NCBI RefSeq assembly: GCF_030684895.1
Contig: NZ_JAUXXP010000090.1
Span: 124,001-188,000, forward strand
DNA length: 64,000 nt
Direction: 5' to 3'
Origin: Pseudomonas sp.
Lineage (GTDB): Bacteria > Pseudomonadota > Gammaproteobacteria > Pseudomonadales > Pseudomonadaceae
Of this stretch, positions 36,119-44,450 are shown one piece after another. The first letter of the stretch is position 1, and every line of letters begins with the position of its first letter. A program made the translations under genes and the position numbers. The notes under the pieces are model-generated. The model had not been told where the DNA came from. It saw only the letters and a list, made by a program, of their open reading frames with translations, and made no database searches.

Positions 36119-36601
36119 TTAGCCGAGGGCCTTTTCGATAGCCTGGATGATGCTCGGATCATCCGGCGTGGTGCGCGGGGAGAAACGCGCCAGCACGCGG
36201 CCGTCATGGCCAACCAGAAATTTCTCGAAATTCCAGGTGATATCACCCGGAAACTCGGCGCCCTCGCCTGCCAGCAGGCGGTACAGCGGATGACGCTCAG
36301 GCCCATTCACCTCAAGCTTGCTGCCCAAGGGGAAGGTTACGCCGTAGTTGAGGCTGCAAAACTCGCGAATAGCTTCCTCGCTGTCGGGCTCCTGCTCGGC
36401 AAACTGGTTGCATGGCAGGCCCAGCACGCTGAAACCCTGGCTCTTGTACTGCTGATAGAGCTTTTCCAGGCCGGCGTACTGTGGCGTCAGACCACACTTG
36501 GAGGCCACATTGACCACCAACACCACCTGCCCCTTGAAGGGTGCCAGCGGCAGCTCTTGGCCATCCAGTGCACGCAGGTTGAGGTCGTGAAAGGCACTCA
36601 T
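36119..36601 (-). CDS. Glutathione peroxidase family thiol peroxidase
   Basis: 160 residues, typical of bacterial BtuE/Gpx-like peroxidases. It reduces hydroperoxides using a catalytic cysteine in 'VNVASKCGLTPQYAGL', with Gln in 'LGLPCNQFAEQEP' and Trp/Asn in 'ITWNFEKFLVG' completing the tetrad. A second Cys in 'LPCNQF' may serve as the resolving residue, as in thioredoxin-dependent members, so thioredoxin rather than glutathione may be the reductant. AAGGAG is placed 6 bases before the ATG at 36601. In P. aeruginosa the same gene lies beside slyD and ackA, as it does here. Confidence 0.93.
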   Translation of the reverse strand: MSAFHDLNLRALDGQELPLAPFKGQVVLVVNVASKCGLTPQYAGLEKLYQQYKSQGFSVLGLPCNQFAEQEPDSEEAIREFCSLNYGVTFPLGSKLEVNGPERHPLYRLLAGEGAEFPGDITWNFEKFLVGHDGRVLARFSPRTTPDDPSIIQAIEKALG

Positions 36602-36652
36602 GGCTAACTCCTTGAGAACACACAGGTTACGTGTAGCGGACAAAAAATGGCC

Positions 36653-36714
36653 GGGAGCCATTTTTAACGTCGCACCGCGACGGCCCGCAGGGTGACCGCC
36701 AAGGATGGCGGGTC
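36653..36714. repeat. Dispersed 60-base repeat, copy 2
   Basis: GGGAGCCATTTTTAACGTCG, then GCGACGGCCCGCAGGGTGAC and CGCCAAGGATGGCGGGTC. It matches copy 1 at 23371 over nearly its whole length with scattered differences. It lies upstream of the peroxidase start, next to a terminator, just as copy 1 lies next to one. Confidence 0.75.
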
Positions 36715-36716
36715 AT

Positions 36717-36745
36717 AAAAAAGGCGCCTATCTGAAGGCGCCTTT
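36717..36745 (-). terminator. Rho-independent terminator of slyD
   Basis: On the minus strand: AAAGGCGCCT-TCAGAT-AGGCGCCTTT ending in TTTTTT. It lies about 80 bases after the slyD stop and upstream of the peroxidase gene. Confidence 0.85.
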
Positions 36746-36825
36746 CTTCTGTTGCAGCTTAGCAGTCGAACCAGCGGTTGATACGACCATAAGTCGACTC
36801 GCGGCTACCGCATAAGGCTAAACCA

Positions 36826-37311
36826 TCAATGATGATGACCACCTTCGCCATGGATATGGCCATGCGCGACTTCTTCTTCGCTGGCATCACGCACGCTGAC
36901 AACTTTGACCTTGAAGTGCAGGCGCTGGCCAGCCAATGGGTGGTTACCATCAACGATCACGTCGTCGCCTTCCAGTTCGCGGATGGTGACGATCTGCATG
37001 CCGCCGTCCGGGCCGGAGGCGTGGAACTGCATGCCGATTTCCAGTTCATCAACGCCTTCGAACATCGAACGGTTGAGGGTGGCGACCAGCTCGGCGCTGT
37101 ATTCGCCGTAGGCGTCTTCCGGCTCAACGGCAACGTCCAGCTCGTCGCCAACCTGCTTGCCCAGCAGGGCTTTTTCCAGGCCACCGATGATGTTGCCGGC
37201 ACCGTGCAGATAAGCCAGCGGCGCGCCGCCTGCGGAACTGTCGATCACCTCACCGGCATCGTTAGTCAGGGTATAGTCGATGGAGACGGCCTTATTGGCG
37301 GCGATCAGCAT
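36826..37311 (-). CDS. slyD: FKBP-type peptidyl-prolyl isomerase SlyD
   Basis: 161 residues. The FKBP domain ('KAVSIDYTLTNDAGEVIDSS', 'LAYLHGAGNIIGGLEKALLG') is interrupted by the insert-in-flap chaperone domain ('AVEPEDAYGEYSAELVATLN', 'HASGPDGGMQIVTIRE'), then returns with 'DGNHPLAGQRLHFKVKV'. A histidine-rich C-terminus (HGHIHGEGGHHH) can bind nickel or other metals, as in E. coli SlyD. It catalyses proline isomerisation, chaperones folding and delivers nickel to hydrogenase. Start at 37311 (MLIAANKAVS) has AAAAGG upstream; the longer frame was rejected. Its ATG overlaps the opposite-strand ATG of the DUF3565 gene by 2 bases. Confidence 0.93.
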   Translation of the reverse strand: MLIAANKAVSIDYTLTNDAGEVIDSSAGGAPLAYLHGAGNIIGGLEKALLGKQVGDELDVAVEPEDAYGEYSAELVATLNRSMFEGVDELEIGMQFHASGPDGGMQIVTIRELEGDDVIVDGNHPLAGQRLHFKVKVVSVRDASEEEVAHGHIHGEGGHHH

Positions 37312-37651
37312 GGGGCGAGACCTTTTGCTTGGAAATAAAGAGCGGGCAAGTTTACCCAAGGGCACGCGCGAAAGCGAACCGGACACAGACGGACGGCCAA
37401 GCGCGGCCTCAGTGCGCGTGCTTGATTTTCGTCAGGATGAGCACGGCGATTGGCTGGCAGTATTGTCCTGCGGCCATACTCAGCACCTGCGCCACCAGCC
37501 GCCCTGGCAGAATCGCGCCTGGGTGCTGGATGCGCAGCAGCGTCAGGCGCAGCTGGAAAAACCTTTCCTCTGCGGCTGGTGCGCAACTGAACATGCAGCA
37601 AGCGAGGCGCTGACAGCGCGCCCGAACCAAGATTTGAACAAGGAGCGGTAA
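37310..37651 (+). CDS. DUF3565 domain-containing protein
   Basis: 113 residues from ATG 37310. The DUF3565 core is 'RVLDFRQDEHGDWLAVLSCGHTQHLRHQPPWQNRAWVLD', then 'FLCGWC', giving a Cys/His set (Cys-Gly-His..His..His, Cys-x-x-Cys) consistent with zinc binding. Function unknown. The start is uncertain. An in-frame ATG at 37280 has AGGG upstream but lies inside slyD. Homologous sequence begins only around residue 40, so a shorter start is also possible. The stop codon is immediately followed by the ackA ATG (TAAATG), and the ackA ribosome site AAGGAGCGG lies inside this gene, so the two are translationally coupled. Confidence 0.7.
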   Translation: MGRDLLLGNKERASLPKGTRESEPDTDGRPSAASVRVLDFRQDEHGDWLAVLSCGHTQHLRHQPPWQNRAWVLDAQQRQAQLEKPFLCGWCATEHAASEALTARPNQDLNKER

Positions 37652-38839
37652 ATGCCCGCGCGCAATATTCTGGTGATCAACTGCGGCAGTTCATCGATCA
37701 AGTTTGCCCTGATCAACGAAGACCAAGACGCCTTTATCCTCAGTGGCCTGGCCGAGCGCCTGGGCAGCCCGGATGCACAAGTGCACTGGCAACAGGGCGA
37801 CAGCAAAGACAGCCTGATCCTGCCCCATGCCGATCACCGCGCCGCCCTCGCCCAGGTGTTGCCCCTGGTGCAGACAGCCGCTGGCGGCCAGTTGCATGGC
37901 ATCGGTCACCGCGTGGTGCATGGCGGCGAGCACTTCACCGCGGCCTGCCGCCTGGATGCGCTGAGCCTCGCCGCAATTCGCGCCACGGCGCCGCTGGCAC
38001 CGCTGCATAACCCGGCCAACCTGCTGGGTATCGAAGCGGCGATCAAGCTGTTCCCGACCCTGACCCAGGTGGCGGTATTCGACACCGCATTTCACCAGAC
38101 CCTGCCCGAACACGCCTACCGCTACGCCCTGCCCGACGACCTGTACCGTGAGCATGGCGTGCGCCGTTATGGCTTTCATGGCACCAGCCATCGCTTTGTC
38201 AGCCAGCGCGCGGCGGAAATGGCCGGTCTGCCGGTGAATGCCAGCAGCTGGCTGGTGGCGCACCTGGGCAACGGCTGCTCGACCTGCGCCATCGTCAACG
38301 GGCAAAGCCGCGACACCAGCATGGGCCTGACGCCACTGGAAGGCGTGGTGATGGGCACCCGCAGCGGCGATGTCGACCCCAATCTGCACAGCCATCTGGC
38401 GCGCACCCTGGGCTGGAGCCTGGAGCAGATCGACGCGATGTTGAATAAAGACAGTGGCCTGCAAGGCCTGTCCGGTCTGTCCAACGACATGCGTACCCTG
38501 GAGCAGGCCCGTGAACAGGGCCATGCCGGCGCCACCCTGGCCATCGAGGTGTTCTGCTACCGCCTGGCCAAATCCCTGGCGGCGATGAGCTGCGCCCTGC
38601 CGCAACTCGACGGGTTGGTCTTTACCGGCGGCATCGGCGAGAACTCGGCGCTGATCCGCAGCAAGACCATCGCCCACCTGAAATTGCTCAACCTGGCCCT
38701 CGACGAGCAGGCCAACGCGCGCACCGTACGCGGCGGCGCCGGGCCGATCCAGGCCGACGGGCACCCGCGTGTGCTGGTCGTACCGACCAATGAAGAACGC
38801 CAGATTGCCCTCGACACCCTGGCGCTACTCGAAGCCTGA
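37652..38839 (+). CDS. ackA: Acetate kinase
   Basis: 395 residues, normal length. It interconverts acetate plus ATP with acetyl phosphate plus ADP. ASKHA-fold motifs are clear: phosphate 1 'ILVINCGSSSIKFALI', 'RYGFHGTSHRFVSQRA' with the catalytic His, phosphate 2 'VAHLGNGCSTCAIVNG', and the adenosine motif 'LVFTGGIGENSALIR'. AAGGAGCGGTAA lies directly before the ATG. With pta 58 bases downstream it forms the acetate-overflow/activation pathway and sets the acetyl-phosphate level, which can phosphorylate response regulators. The ackA-pta order and the slyD neighbour match P. aeruginosa. Confidence 0.97.
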   Translation: MPARNILVINCGSSSIKFALINEDQDAFILSGLAERLGSPDAQVHWQQGDSKDSLILPHADHRAALAQVLPLVQTAAGGQLHGIGHRVVHGGEHFTAACRLDALSLAAIRATAPLAPLHNPANLLGIEAAIKLFPTLTQVAVFDTAFHQTLPEHAYRYALPDDLYREHGVRRYGFHGTSHRFVSQRAAEMAGLPVNASSWLVAHLGNGCSTCAIVNGQSRDTSMGLTPLEGVVMGTRSGDVDPNLHSHLARTLGWSLEQIDAMLNKDSGLQGLSGLSNDMRTLEQAREQGHAGATLAIEVFCYRLAKSLAAMSCALPQLDGLVFTGGIGENSALIRSKTIAHLKLLNLALDEQANARTVRGGAGPIQADGHPRVLVVPTNEERQIALDTLALLEA

Positions 38840-38849
38840 GCCAAAGCAT

Positions 38850-38890
38850 CCCGCTGGGCTTCGCTGCGCCCAGCGCCAACCTACACCTGG
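38850..38890. repeat. Short inverted repeat between ackA and pta
   Basis: CGCTGGGCTTCGCTGCGCCCAGCG is a 10-base-armed hairpin followed by CCAACCTACACC, the mirror of the 'gtaggttgg' repeats seen elsewhere. It lies in the 58-base gap and may stabilise the ackA end of the transcript. Confidence 0.55.
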
Positions 38891-38897
38891 AGACAGC

Positions 38898-40991
38898 ATG
38901 CACACCTTTTTTATTGCCCCCACCGGTTTCGGTGTCGGCCTGACCTCGATCAGCCTGGGCCTGGTCGGCGCCCTGGAACGTGCCGGGCTCAAGGTTGGCT
39001 TCTTCAAGCCCATCGCCCAGCCGCATCAGGGCGACATGGGCCCGGAGCGTTCCAGCGAGCTGATCGCCCGCACCCATGGCCTGCACTCACCCGAACCACT
39101 GGCCCTGGCGCATGTCGAGCGCATGCTCGGCGACGGCCAACTGGATGAGCTGCTGGAAGAAATCATCAGCCTCTACCAGCAGGCTGCGGAAGGCAAAGAC
39201 GTGGTGATCGTCGAAGGCATGGTGCCCACGCGTCAGGCCAGCTACGCCGCGCGGGTCAACTTCCACCTGGCCAAGAGCGTGGATGCCGAGGTGATTCTGG
39301 TCTCTGCGCCGGAACAGGAAAGCCTCAGCGAATTGAGCGACCGGGTGGAGATCCAGGCCCAGCTGTTTGGCGGGCCGAAAGACGAAAAAGTGCTCGGGGT
39401 GATTCTCAACAAAGTGCGCAGTGACGATGGCATCGACGCCTTCGCCAATCGCCTGAAAGAGCTTTCGCCGCTGCTCAAGGGCGATGACTTCCGTCTACTC
39501 GGCTGCATCCCCTGGCAGGACGAGCTGAACGCGCCGCGCACCCGTGACATCGCCGACCTGCTCGGCGCACGGGTGCTGAATGCCGGTGATTACGAACAGC
39601 GGCGCATGCTGAAGATCGTGCTCTGCGCCCGCGCCGTAGCCAACACCGTGCAACTGCTCAAGCCCGGCACGCTGGTGGTGACGCCGGGGGACCGCGACGA
39701 CATCATCCTCGCCGCCAGCCTGGCGGCGATGAATGGCATGCCGCTGGCCGGTCTGCTGCTGTGCAGCGACTTTGCCCCCGACCCACGGATCATGGAGTTG
39801 TGCCGTGGTGCACTGCAGGGCGGCTTGCCGGTGATGACGGTGAGCACTGGCTCCTACGACACCGCGACCAACCTCAACCGCCTGAACAAGGAAATTCCGG
39901 TCGACGACAAGGAGCGCGCGGAAAAGGTCGCCGACTTCGTCGCCAGCCATATTGACCACGAATGGTTATTCGCCCGCTGCGGCACGCCGCGCGAGCTACG
40001 CATGTCGCCGCCGGCGTTCCGCTACCAACTGGTGCAACGCGCCAAGGCTGCCAACAAACGCATCGTCTTGCCCGAAGGCAGCGAACCGCGCACCGTACAG
40101 GCCGCCGCCATCTGCCAGGCGCGCGGCATCGCTCGCTGCGTACTGCTGGCCAAGCCGGAAGACGTTCACGCAGTGGCCCATGCCCACGGCATCGACCTGC
40201 CGGAAGGGCTGGAAATTCTCGACCCGGACCTGATTCGCGAGCGCTATGTCGAGCCCATGGTCGAGCTGCGCAAAGGCAAAGGGCTGAACGCGCCGATGGC
40301 CGCCGCACAACTGGAAGACACCGTGGTGCTGGGCACCATGATGCTTGCATTGGATGAAGTCGACGGGCTGGTGTCCGGGGCAATCAACACCACCGCCAAC
40401 ACCATCCGCCCGGCCCTGCAACTGATCAAAACCGCGCCGGGCTACAAACTGGTGTCGTCGGTGTTCTTTATGCTGCTGCCCGACCAGGTGCTGGTCTACG
40501 GCGACTGTGCGGTAAACCCCGACCCGAGCGCGGTGGAACTGGCAGAAATCGCCCTGCAAAGCGCAGCCTCGGCCAGCGCTTTCGGCATCATTCCGCGGGT
40601 GGCGATGCTCAGCTACTCCACCGGTGATTCCGGCAGCGGCGAGGAAGTCGAGAAAGTTCGCGAGGCCACCCGTCTGGCCAAGGCCCTCGACCCACAGTTG
40701 CTGCTCGACGGCCCACTGCAATATGACGCGGCAGCGATTGAAAGTGTCGGCCGGCAGAAGGCCCCCGGCAGCCCGGTTGCCGGCCGCGCCACGGTATTTA
40801 TCTTCCCCGACCTGAACACCGGCAACACCACTTACAAGGCGGTACAACGCAGCGCCGATTGCGTCAGCGTCGGGCCGATGCTGCAGGGCCTGCGCAAGCC
40901 GGTGAATGACCTGTCGCGCGGCGCGCTGGTCGATGACATTGTCTACACCATCGCCCTGACCGCGATCCAGGCAGCCAATCTGCCGCAGTAG
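38898..40991 (+). CDS. pta: Phosphate acetyltransferase (long, three-domain form)
   Basis: 697 residues, the long class II Pta. It converts acetyl-CoA plus phosphate to acetyl phosphate plus CoA. An N-terminal P-loop/BioD-like domain ('FIAPTGFGVGLTSISLGLVG') and a central DRTGG regulatory domain ('LVVTPGDRDDIILAASLAAM') precede the catalytic PTA/PTB domain, with 'GAINTTANTIRPALQLIKT', 'FFMLLPDQVLVYGDCAVNPD' and 'LSYSTGDSGSGEEVEKV'. In the N-terminal domain the usual P-loop lysine position reads Gly-Val-Gly-Leu-Thr, so ATPase function there is doubtful. GGAGACAGC precedes the ATG at 38898. An in-frame extension to 38769 overlaps ackA and was rejected. Confidence 0.97.
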   Translation: MHTFFIAPTGFGVGLTSISLGLVGALERAGLKVGFFKPIAQPHQGDMGPERSSELIARTHGLHSPEPLALAHVERMLGDGQLDELLEEIISLYQQAAEGKDVVIVEGMVPTRQASYAARVNFHLAKSVDAEVILVSAPEQESLSELSDRVEIQAQLFGGPKDEKVLGVILNKVRSDDGIDAFANRLKELSPLLKGDDFRLLGCIPWQDELNAPRTRDIADLLGARVLNAGDYEQRRMLKIVLCARAVANTVQLLKPGTLVVTPGDRDDIILAASLAAMNGMPLAGLLLCSDFAPDPRIMELCRGALQGGLPVMTVSTGSYDTATNLNRLNKEIPVDDKERAEKVADFVASHIDHEWLFARCGTPRELRMSPPAFRYQLVQRAKAANKRIVLPEGSEPRTVQAAAICQARGIARCVLLAKPEDVHAVAHAHGIDLPEGLEILDPDLIRERYVEPMVELRKGKGLNAPMAAAQLEDTVVLGTMMLALDEVDGLVSGAINTTANTIRPALQLIKTAPGYKLVSSVFFMLLPDQVLVYGDCAVNPDPSAVELAEIALQSAASASAFGIIPRVAMLSYSTGDSGSGEEVEKVREATRLAKALDPQLLLDGPLQYDAAAIESVGRQKAPGSPVAGRATVFIFPDLNTGNTTYKAVQRSADCVSVGPMLQGLRKPVNDLSRGALVDDIVYTIALTAIQAANLPQ

Positions 40992-41233
40992 TGATGCGCA
41001 ACCCAGGGCCGGCCCAAGGTCGCCCTGGCCGCGCAAAAGCGCTAAACATCCGCGAATCGCAGCGATAACCAGTGTTTCGAGGGGGTTGCAGTTCGGTGTG
41101 CAGACGTTAACCTGTGCGCCGACCGATCTGCGGTACAAAACCGCAGGCGTAGATAAGTCGGTGATCAGGCCGCTCAAGCACCACAGCAGTGGCCATAAAC
41201 AGCCTGACCCATTTTCTGGAGGCACCTGCCCCA
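40992..41233. other. Intergenic region pta / acyltransferase
   Basis: 242 bases. It contains no supportable reading frame; the right part presumably carries the acyltransferase promoter. Confidence 0.4.
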
Positions 41234-42145
41234 ATGCTGCATTTCCTGCCTGCTCCACTGCGCGGCCTGCTTGCTGGCCTGACGTTGGCACTCAATACCC
41301 TGTTCTGGTGTTGGCCGCTGTTTATCCTGGCCCTGGTGAAACTGCTCGTGCCCATACCGGCGGTACAGCGCATCCTGCGCTTTATGATGCACACGAGTGC
41401 CGAAGCCTGGATTTCCATCAACAAATTCTGGATGAACCTGGTCGGCCGCACGCACTGGGATGTGGCGGGTCTCAGTGGCTTCGACAAGCAGCACTCCTAC
41501 CTGGTGACCAGCAACCACCAGAGCTGGGTGGATATTCTGGTGCTGCAATACCAGCTCAACCGCCGCGCGCCCTTTCTGAAGTTCTTTCTCAAGCGCGAGC
41601 TGATCTGGGTGCCGGTGATTGGCCTGTGCTGGTGGGCGCTGGAATTTCCCTTCATGAAGCGCTTCAGCAAGGAATACCTGGCCAAGCACCCGGAAAAACG
41701 CGGTCAGGACCTGGCCACCACGCGCAAGGCCTGCGAGCGCTACAAGACCAACCCGGTGTCGGTGTTCAACTTCCTCGAAGGCACGCGCCTGTCACCGGCC
41801 AAGCACGCGCAGCAACAGTCACCGTTTAAGCACCTGCTCAAGCCCAAGGCCGGCGGTATTGCCTTTGTACTGGATGCCATGGGCGAGCAGCTGCACAGTC
41901 TGGTCAACGTCACCATTCATTACCCGCAGGGCACCCCAGGGTTCTGGGACCTGCTGTGCGGGCGGATTGACCAGGTGGTGGTGCGCTTCGATCAGCTGCA
42001 GATTCCCGAGGAGTTTATTGGCGGCAACTACGATCAGGACGAAGCCTATCGCCTGCAGTTCCAGCAGTGGGTCAACCAGTTGTGGCTGGATAAGGATGCG
42101 CAGCTCGATGAGCTAAAGCAGCGCTACCCAGCCAAGCCAGCGTAA
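41234..42145 (+). CDS. Lysophospholipid/1-acyl-glycerol-phosphate acyltransferase (YihG-like)
   Basis: 303 residues. An N-terminal hydrophobic hairpin ('PLRGLLAGLTLALNTLFWCW', 'LFILALVKLLVPIPAVQRIL') anchors it in the inner membrane. The acyltransferase motif I is 'SNHQSWVDILVLQYQLNRR' (HX4D) and motif III is 'FNFLEGTRLSPAKHAQ' (EGTR). The family (E. coli YihG and relatives) adds an acyl chain to lysophosphatidic acid or related lipids. ATG at 41234 is preceded by GGAGG about 13 bases away. The GTG at 41189 gives a slightly longer N-terminus and cannot be excluded. A strong terminator follows. Confidence 0.88.
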   Translation: MLHFLPAPLRGLLAGLTLALNTLFWCWPLFILALVKLLVPIPAVQRILRFMMHTSAEAWISINKFWMNLVGRTHWDVAGLSGFDKQHSYLVTSNHQSWVDILVLQYQLNRRAPFLKFFLKRELIWVPVIGLCWWALEFPFMKRFSKEYLAKHPEKRGQDLATTRKACERYKTNPVSVFNFLEGTRLSPAKHAQQQSPFKHLLKPKAGGIAFVLDAMGEQLHSLVNVTIHYPQGTPGFWDLLCGRIDQVVVRFDQLQIPEEFIGGNYDQDEAYRLQFQQWVNQLWLDKDAQLDELKQRYPAKPA

Positions 42146-42160
42146 TACTGTTCAGGTAAT

Positions 42161-42200
42161 AAAAATGCCGCTTGCCTGTTACGGGCAAGCGGCATTTTTT
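42161..42200. terminator. Rho-independent terminator (bidirectional)
   Basis: The 16-base arm AAAAATGCCGCTTGCC is mirrored perfectly by GGCAAGCGGCATTTTT around a 7-base loop. It separates the convergent acyltransferase and GGDEF-EAL genes. Confidence 0.93.
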
Positions 42201-42228
42201 ACATTTAGAGCCGCAACCTCAAGCCCGC

Positions 42229-44379
42229 CTAACTGGCGGGTTTTTCATTGGCTGACGGCAAATTGTGCCAATCCAGCTGCGCGGGGAAGGTTTTGACCTG
42301 CTCGGCACTTAGCCCCGGCGCAACCAGAAAACCCTGCATGATTGCGCAGTTATGCGCCGCCAACCAATCGCGCTGGGCCATGGTTTCCACGCCCTCGGCG
42401 ATTACTTCCAGGCCCAGGTTGCGGCCCAGGTCGATGATGGTGCTGACCACAGCAGCATCACGCGGCGAGTCGAGCATATTGGAGATAAACAGGCGGTCGA
42501 TCTTCAGCGTATCCAGCTCGAAATGACGCAGATAAGCCAGCGACGAGTAACCGGTGCCGAAGTCATCGATGGCGATCTTCACCCCCAGTTGACGCAGCTG
42601 GCGCAGCTGCTCCTGGCTGGTTTCCAGGTCCTGCATCAGCGCACTTTCGGTGACTTCAACCTCCAGCTGCCGAGGGTTCAACTGGTGCTCTTCAAGCACC
42701 CGGCGCAGGTCATTAACCAGCTGCGGCATACCAAACTGCACCGGGCTGACATTCAGGCTGAGCACCAGCTCGTCGCCGTACTGCTGGCTCAGCTGTTGGC
42801 ATTTCTCGATCCCGGCCTGGAAAATCCAGCTACCCAGGCGGTTGATCAGACGGGTTTCTTCCAGCAGCGGAATAAAAACCCCCGGCGCCACGGTGCCGGC
42901 AACCCGGTGCTGCCAGCGCAGCAAGGCCTCGAAGCCGCGCAGGCGCCCGCTCTCCAGGTAGATCTGCGGCTGGTAGACCAGCACAAAATCATCATTCTCG
43001 ATGGCGTTGCGCAGGCTTTCCTCAAGCATCAACCGTGAGCGTGCGCGGCCGTTCATTTCCGGGGAGAAGAAGCGGTACTGCTGACGACCGGTGCGCTTGG
43101 CCTCGTACATGGCCATGTCAGCGGCGCGCAGCAAGCCTTCCACGGTTTGCCCGCACTCGGGGAAACAGGCAATGCCCACACTCGCACCCAGAGTCACCTC
43201 GATGCCGTCGAGGTTATGCCGCACCGACACCTGCTCGATCAGTTTTTCCGCGATACGTGCGGCGTCTTCCGGGTGTTCCAGGCTGTCGAGCAGGGCGGTG
43301 AATTCATCGCCGCCAATCCGCGCCAGGCTGTCATAGGGGCGCAGGCTGGCCTTGAGCTGCTCGCCGACCAACTTGAGCAAGCGGTCGCCAACATCGTGAC
43401 CGAGTGAATCATTGATGCGCTTGAAGCCATCCAGATCGAGATAGAGCACCGCCATGCGCTGACCGCTGCGATTGATCCGCGACAGCGCCGACTCCAGCGC
43501 CTGATAAAAGCCGCGCCGGTTGAGCAGGCCCGTCAAGGCGTCGGTAATCGCTTGCGACTCCAGCTGCTGATGCAGATGACGCACCACCGACATATCCAGG
43601 GCCATCACCACCATCGCGTGCTGCAGGCGCGGCAAGGGTGAACAGGACAGCGCCACCGGCACCTGCCCACCGTTCAGCGTGCGTAGGCTGGCATCGTGCA
43701 AGCGATAAGCCTCGCCACGCCGCCATTGCAGGTAAAACTCGGAGAGACGCCAGTCGCTGGTGACTTGCGGGCTGACCAGATAGGAAAGCATTTCACTGCC
43801 TTCCAGATCGCTGATCGAGCCCTCAAGCATGCGCGCCATGGCCGGGTTAGCGAAATTGATGCGGCCATCCTCACCCACCACCATGATGCCTTCGGCGGCG
43901 TTATCCAGCACCGAGGCGTTGAACGCTCGCGCGGTGTCCAGTTGCTGGGTCAGTTGCAGCAGCTCGCTGCGGTTGCGCTCATGCTCAAGCAGGGCGTGAA
44001 TCTTGTGGCGCAATACGCTGGGATCGAACGGCTTGAGCATAAAATCCACTGCACCAGTGGCGTAGCCCTTGATTACCGAATCCTGGGTCTGCGCGATGGC
44101 GGAGACAAAAATGATCGGGGTGTAGCGGGTACGCGGGTTACCGCGCATCAGTCGGGCGACTTCAAAGCCGTCCATGTGCGGCATCTGCACATCCAGCAGC
44201 ACCAGGCCAACGTCCTCTTCGAGCATGCACTGCAGGGCGGTTTCGCCCGAATCGACACAGCGCAGTTGCCAGTCGCCGTTTTCCAGCAGAGCTTGCATGG
44301 CCACCAGGTTTTCCGGGCGGTCGTCCACCACCAGCAGAATCTGTGTACGGGTGGCGAGCTTCAACTGCACATGTGCCAT
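42229..44379 (-). CDS. REC-PAS-GGDEF-EAL response regulator (cyclic-di-GMP)
   Basis: 716 residues. The receiver domain ('ILLVVDDRPENLVAMQALLE', phospho-Asp in 'VGLVLLDVQMPHMDG') is followed by a PAS domain (about 165-285), a GGDEF domain with intact 'RIGGDEFTALL' and an I-site-like 'RPYD' exactly five residues before it, and an EAL domain. The EAL domain keeps 'FEALLRWQH', 'SLNVSPVQFG', 'EVTESALMQD', 'AIDDFGTGYSSLAYLRHF' and 'VIAEGVET'. Both diguanylate cyclase and phosphodiesterase sites therefore look competent; net activity cannot be predicted. AGGGAGG lies 5 bases before the ATG at 44379. It lies 71 bases after the hybrid kinase gene on the same strand, which is its likely phosphodonor. 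Confidence 0.93.
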   Translation of the reverse strand: MAHVQLKLATRTQILLVVDDRPENLVAMQALLENGDWQLRCVDSGETALQCMLEEDVGLVLLDVQMPHMDGFEVARLMRGNPRTRYTPIIFVSAIAQTQDSVIKGYATGAVDFMLKPFDPSVLRHKIHALLEHERNRSELLQLTQQLDTARAFNASVLDNAAEGIMVVGEDGRINFANPAMARMLEGSISDLEGSEMLSYLVSPQVTSDWRLSEFYLQWRRGEAYRLHDASLRTLNGGQVPVALSCSPLPRLQHAMVVMALDMSVVRHLHQQLESQAITDALTGLLNRRGFYQALESALSRINRSGQRMAVLYLDLDGFKRINDSLGHDVGDRLLKLVGEQLKASLRPYDSLARIGGDEFTALLDSLEHPEDAARIAEKLIEQVSVRHNLDGIEVTLGASVGIACFPECGQTVEGLLRAADMAMYEAKRTGRQQYRFFSPEMNGRARSRLMLEESLRNAIENDDFVLVYQPQIYLESGRLRGFEALLRWQHRVAGTVAPGVFIPLLEETRLINRLGSWIFQAGIEKCQQLSQQYGDELVLSLNVSPVQFGMPQLVNDLRRVLEEHQLNPRQLEVEVTESALMQDLETSQEQLRQLRQLGVKIAIDDFGTGYSSLAYLRHFELDTLKIDRLFISNMLDSPRDAAVVSTIIDLGRNLGLEVIAEGVETMAQRDWLAAHNCAIMQGFLVAPGLSAEQVKTFPAQLDWHNLPSANEKPAS

Positions 44380-44450
44380 ATATCCTCCCTTGTCCCTGGC
44401 GAGCGCCCTGCGACTCCTATTGCGGTTGAGGTTAGCAGGCCGCAGCAAAA

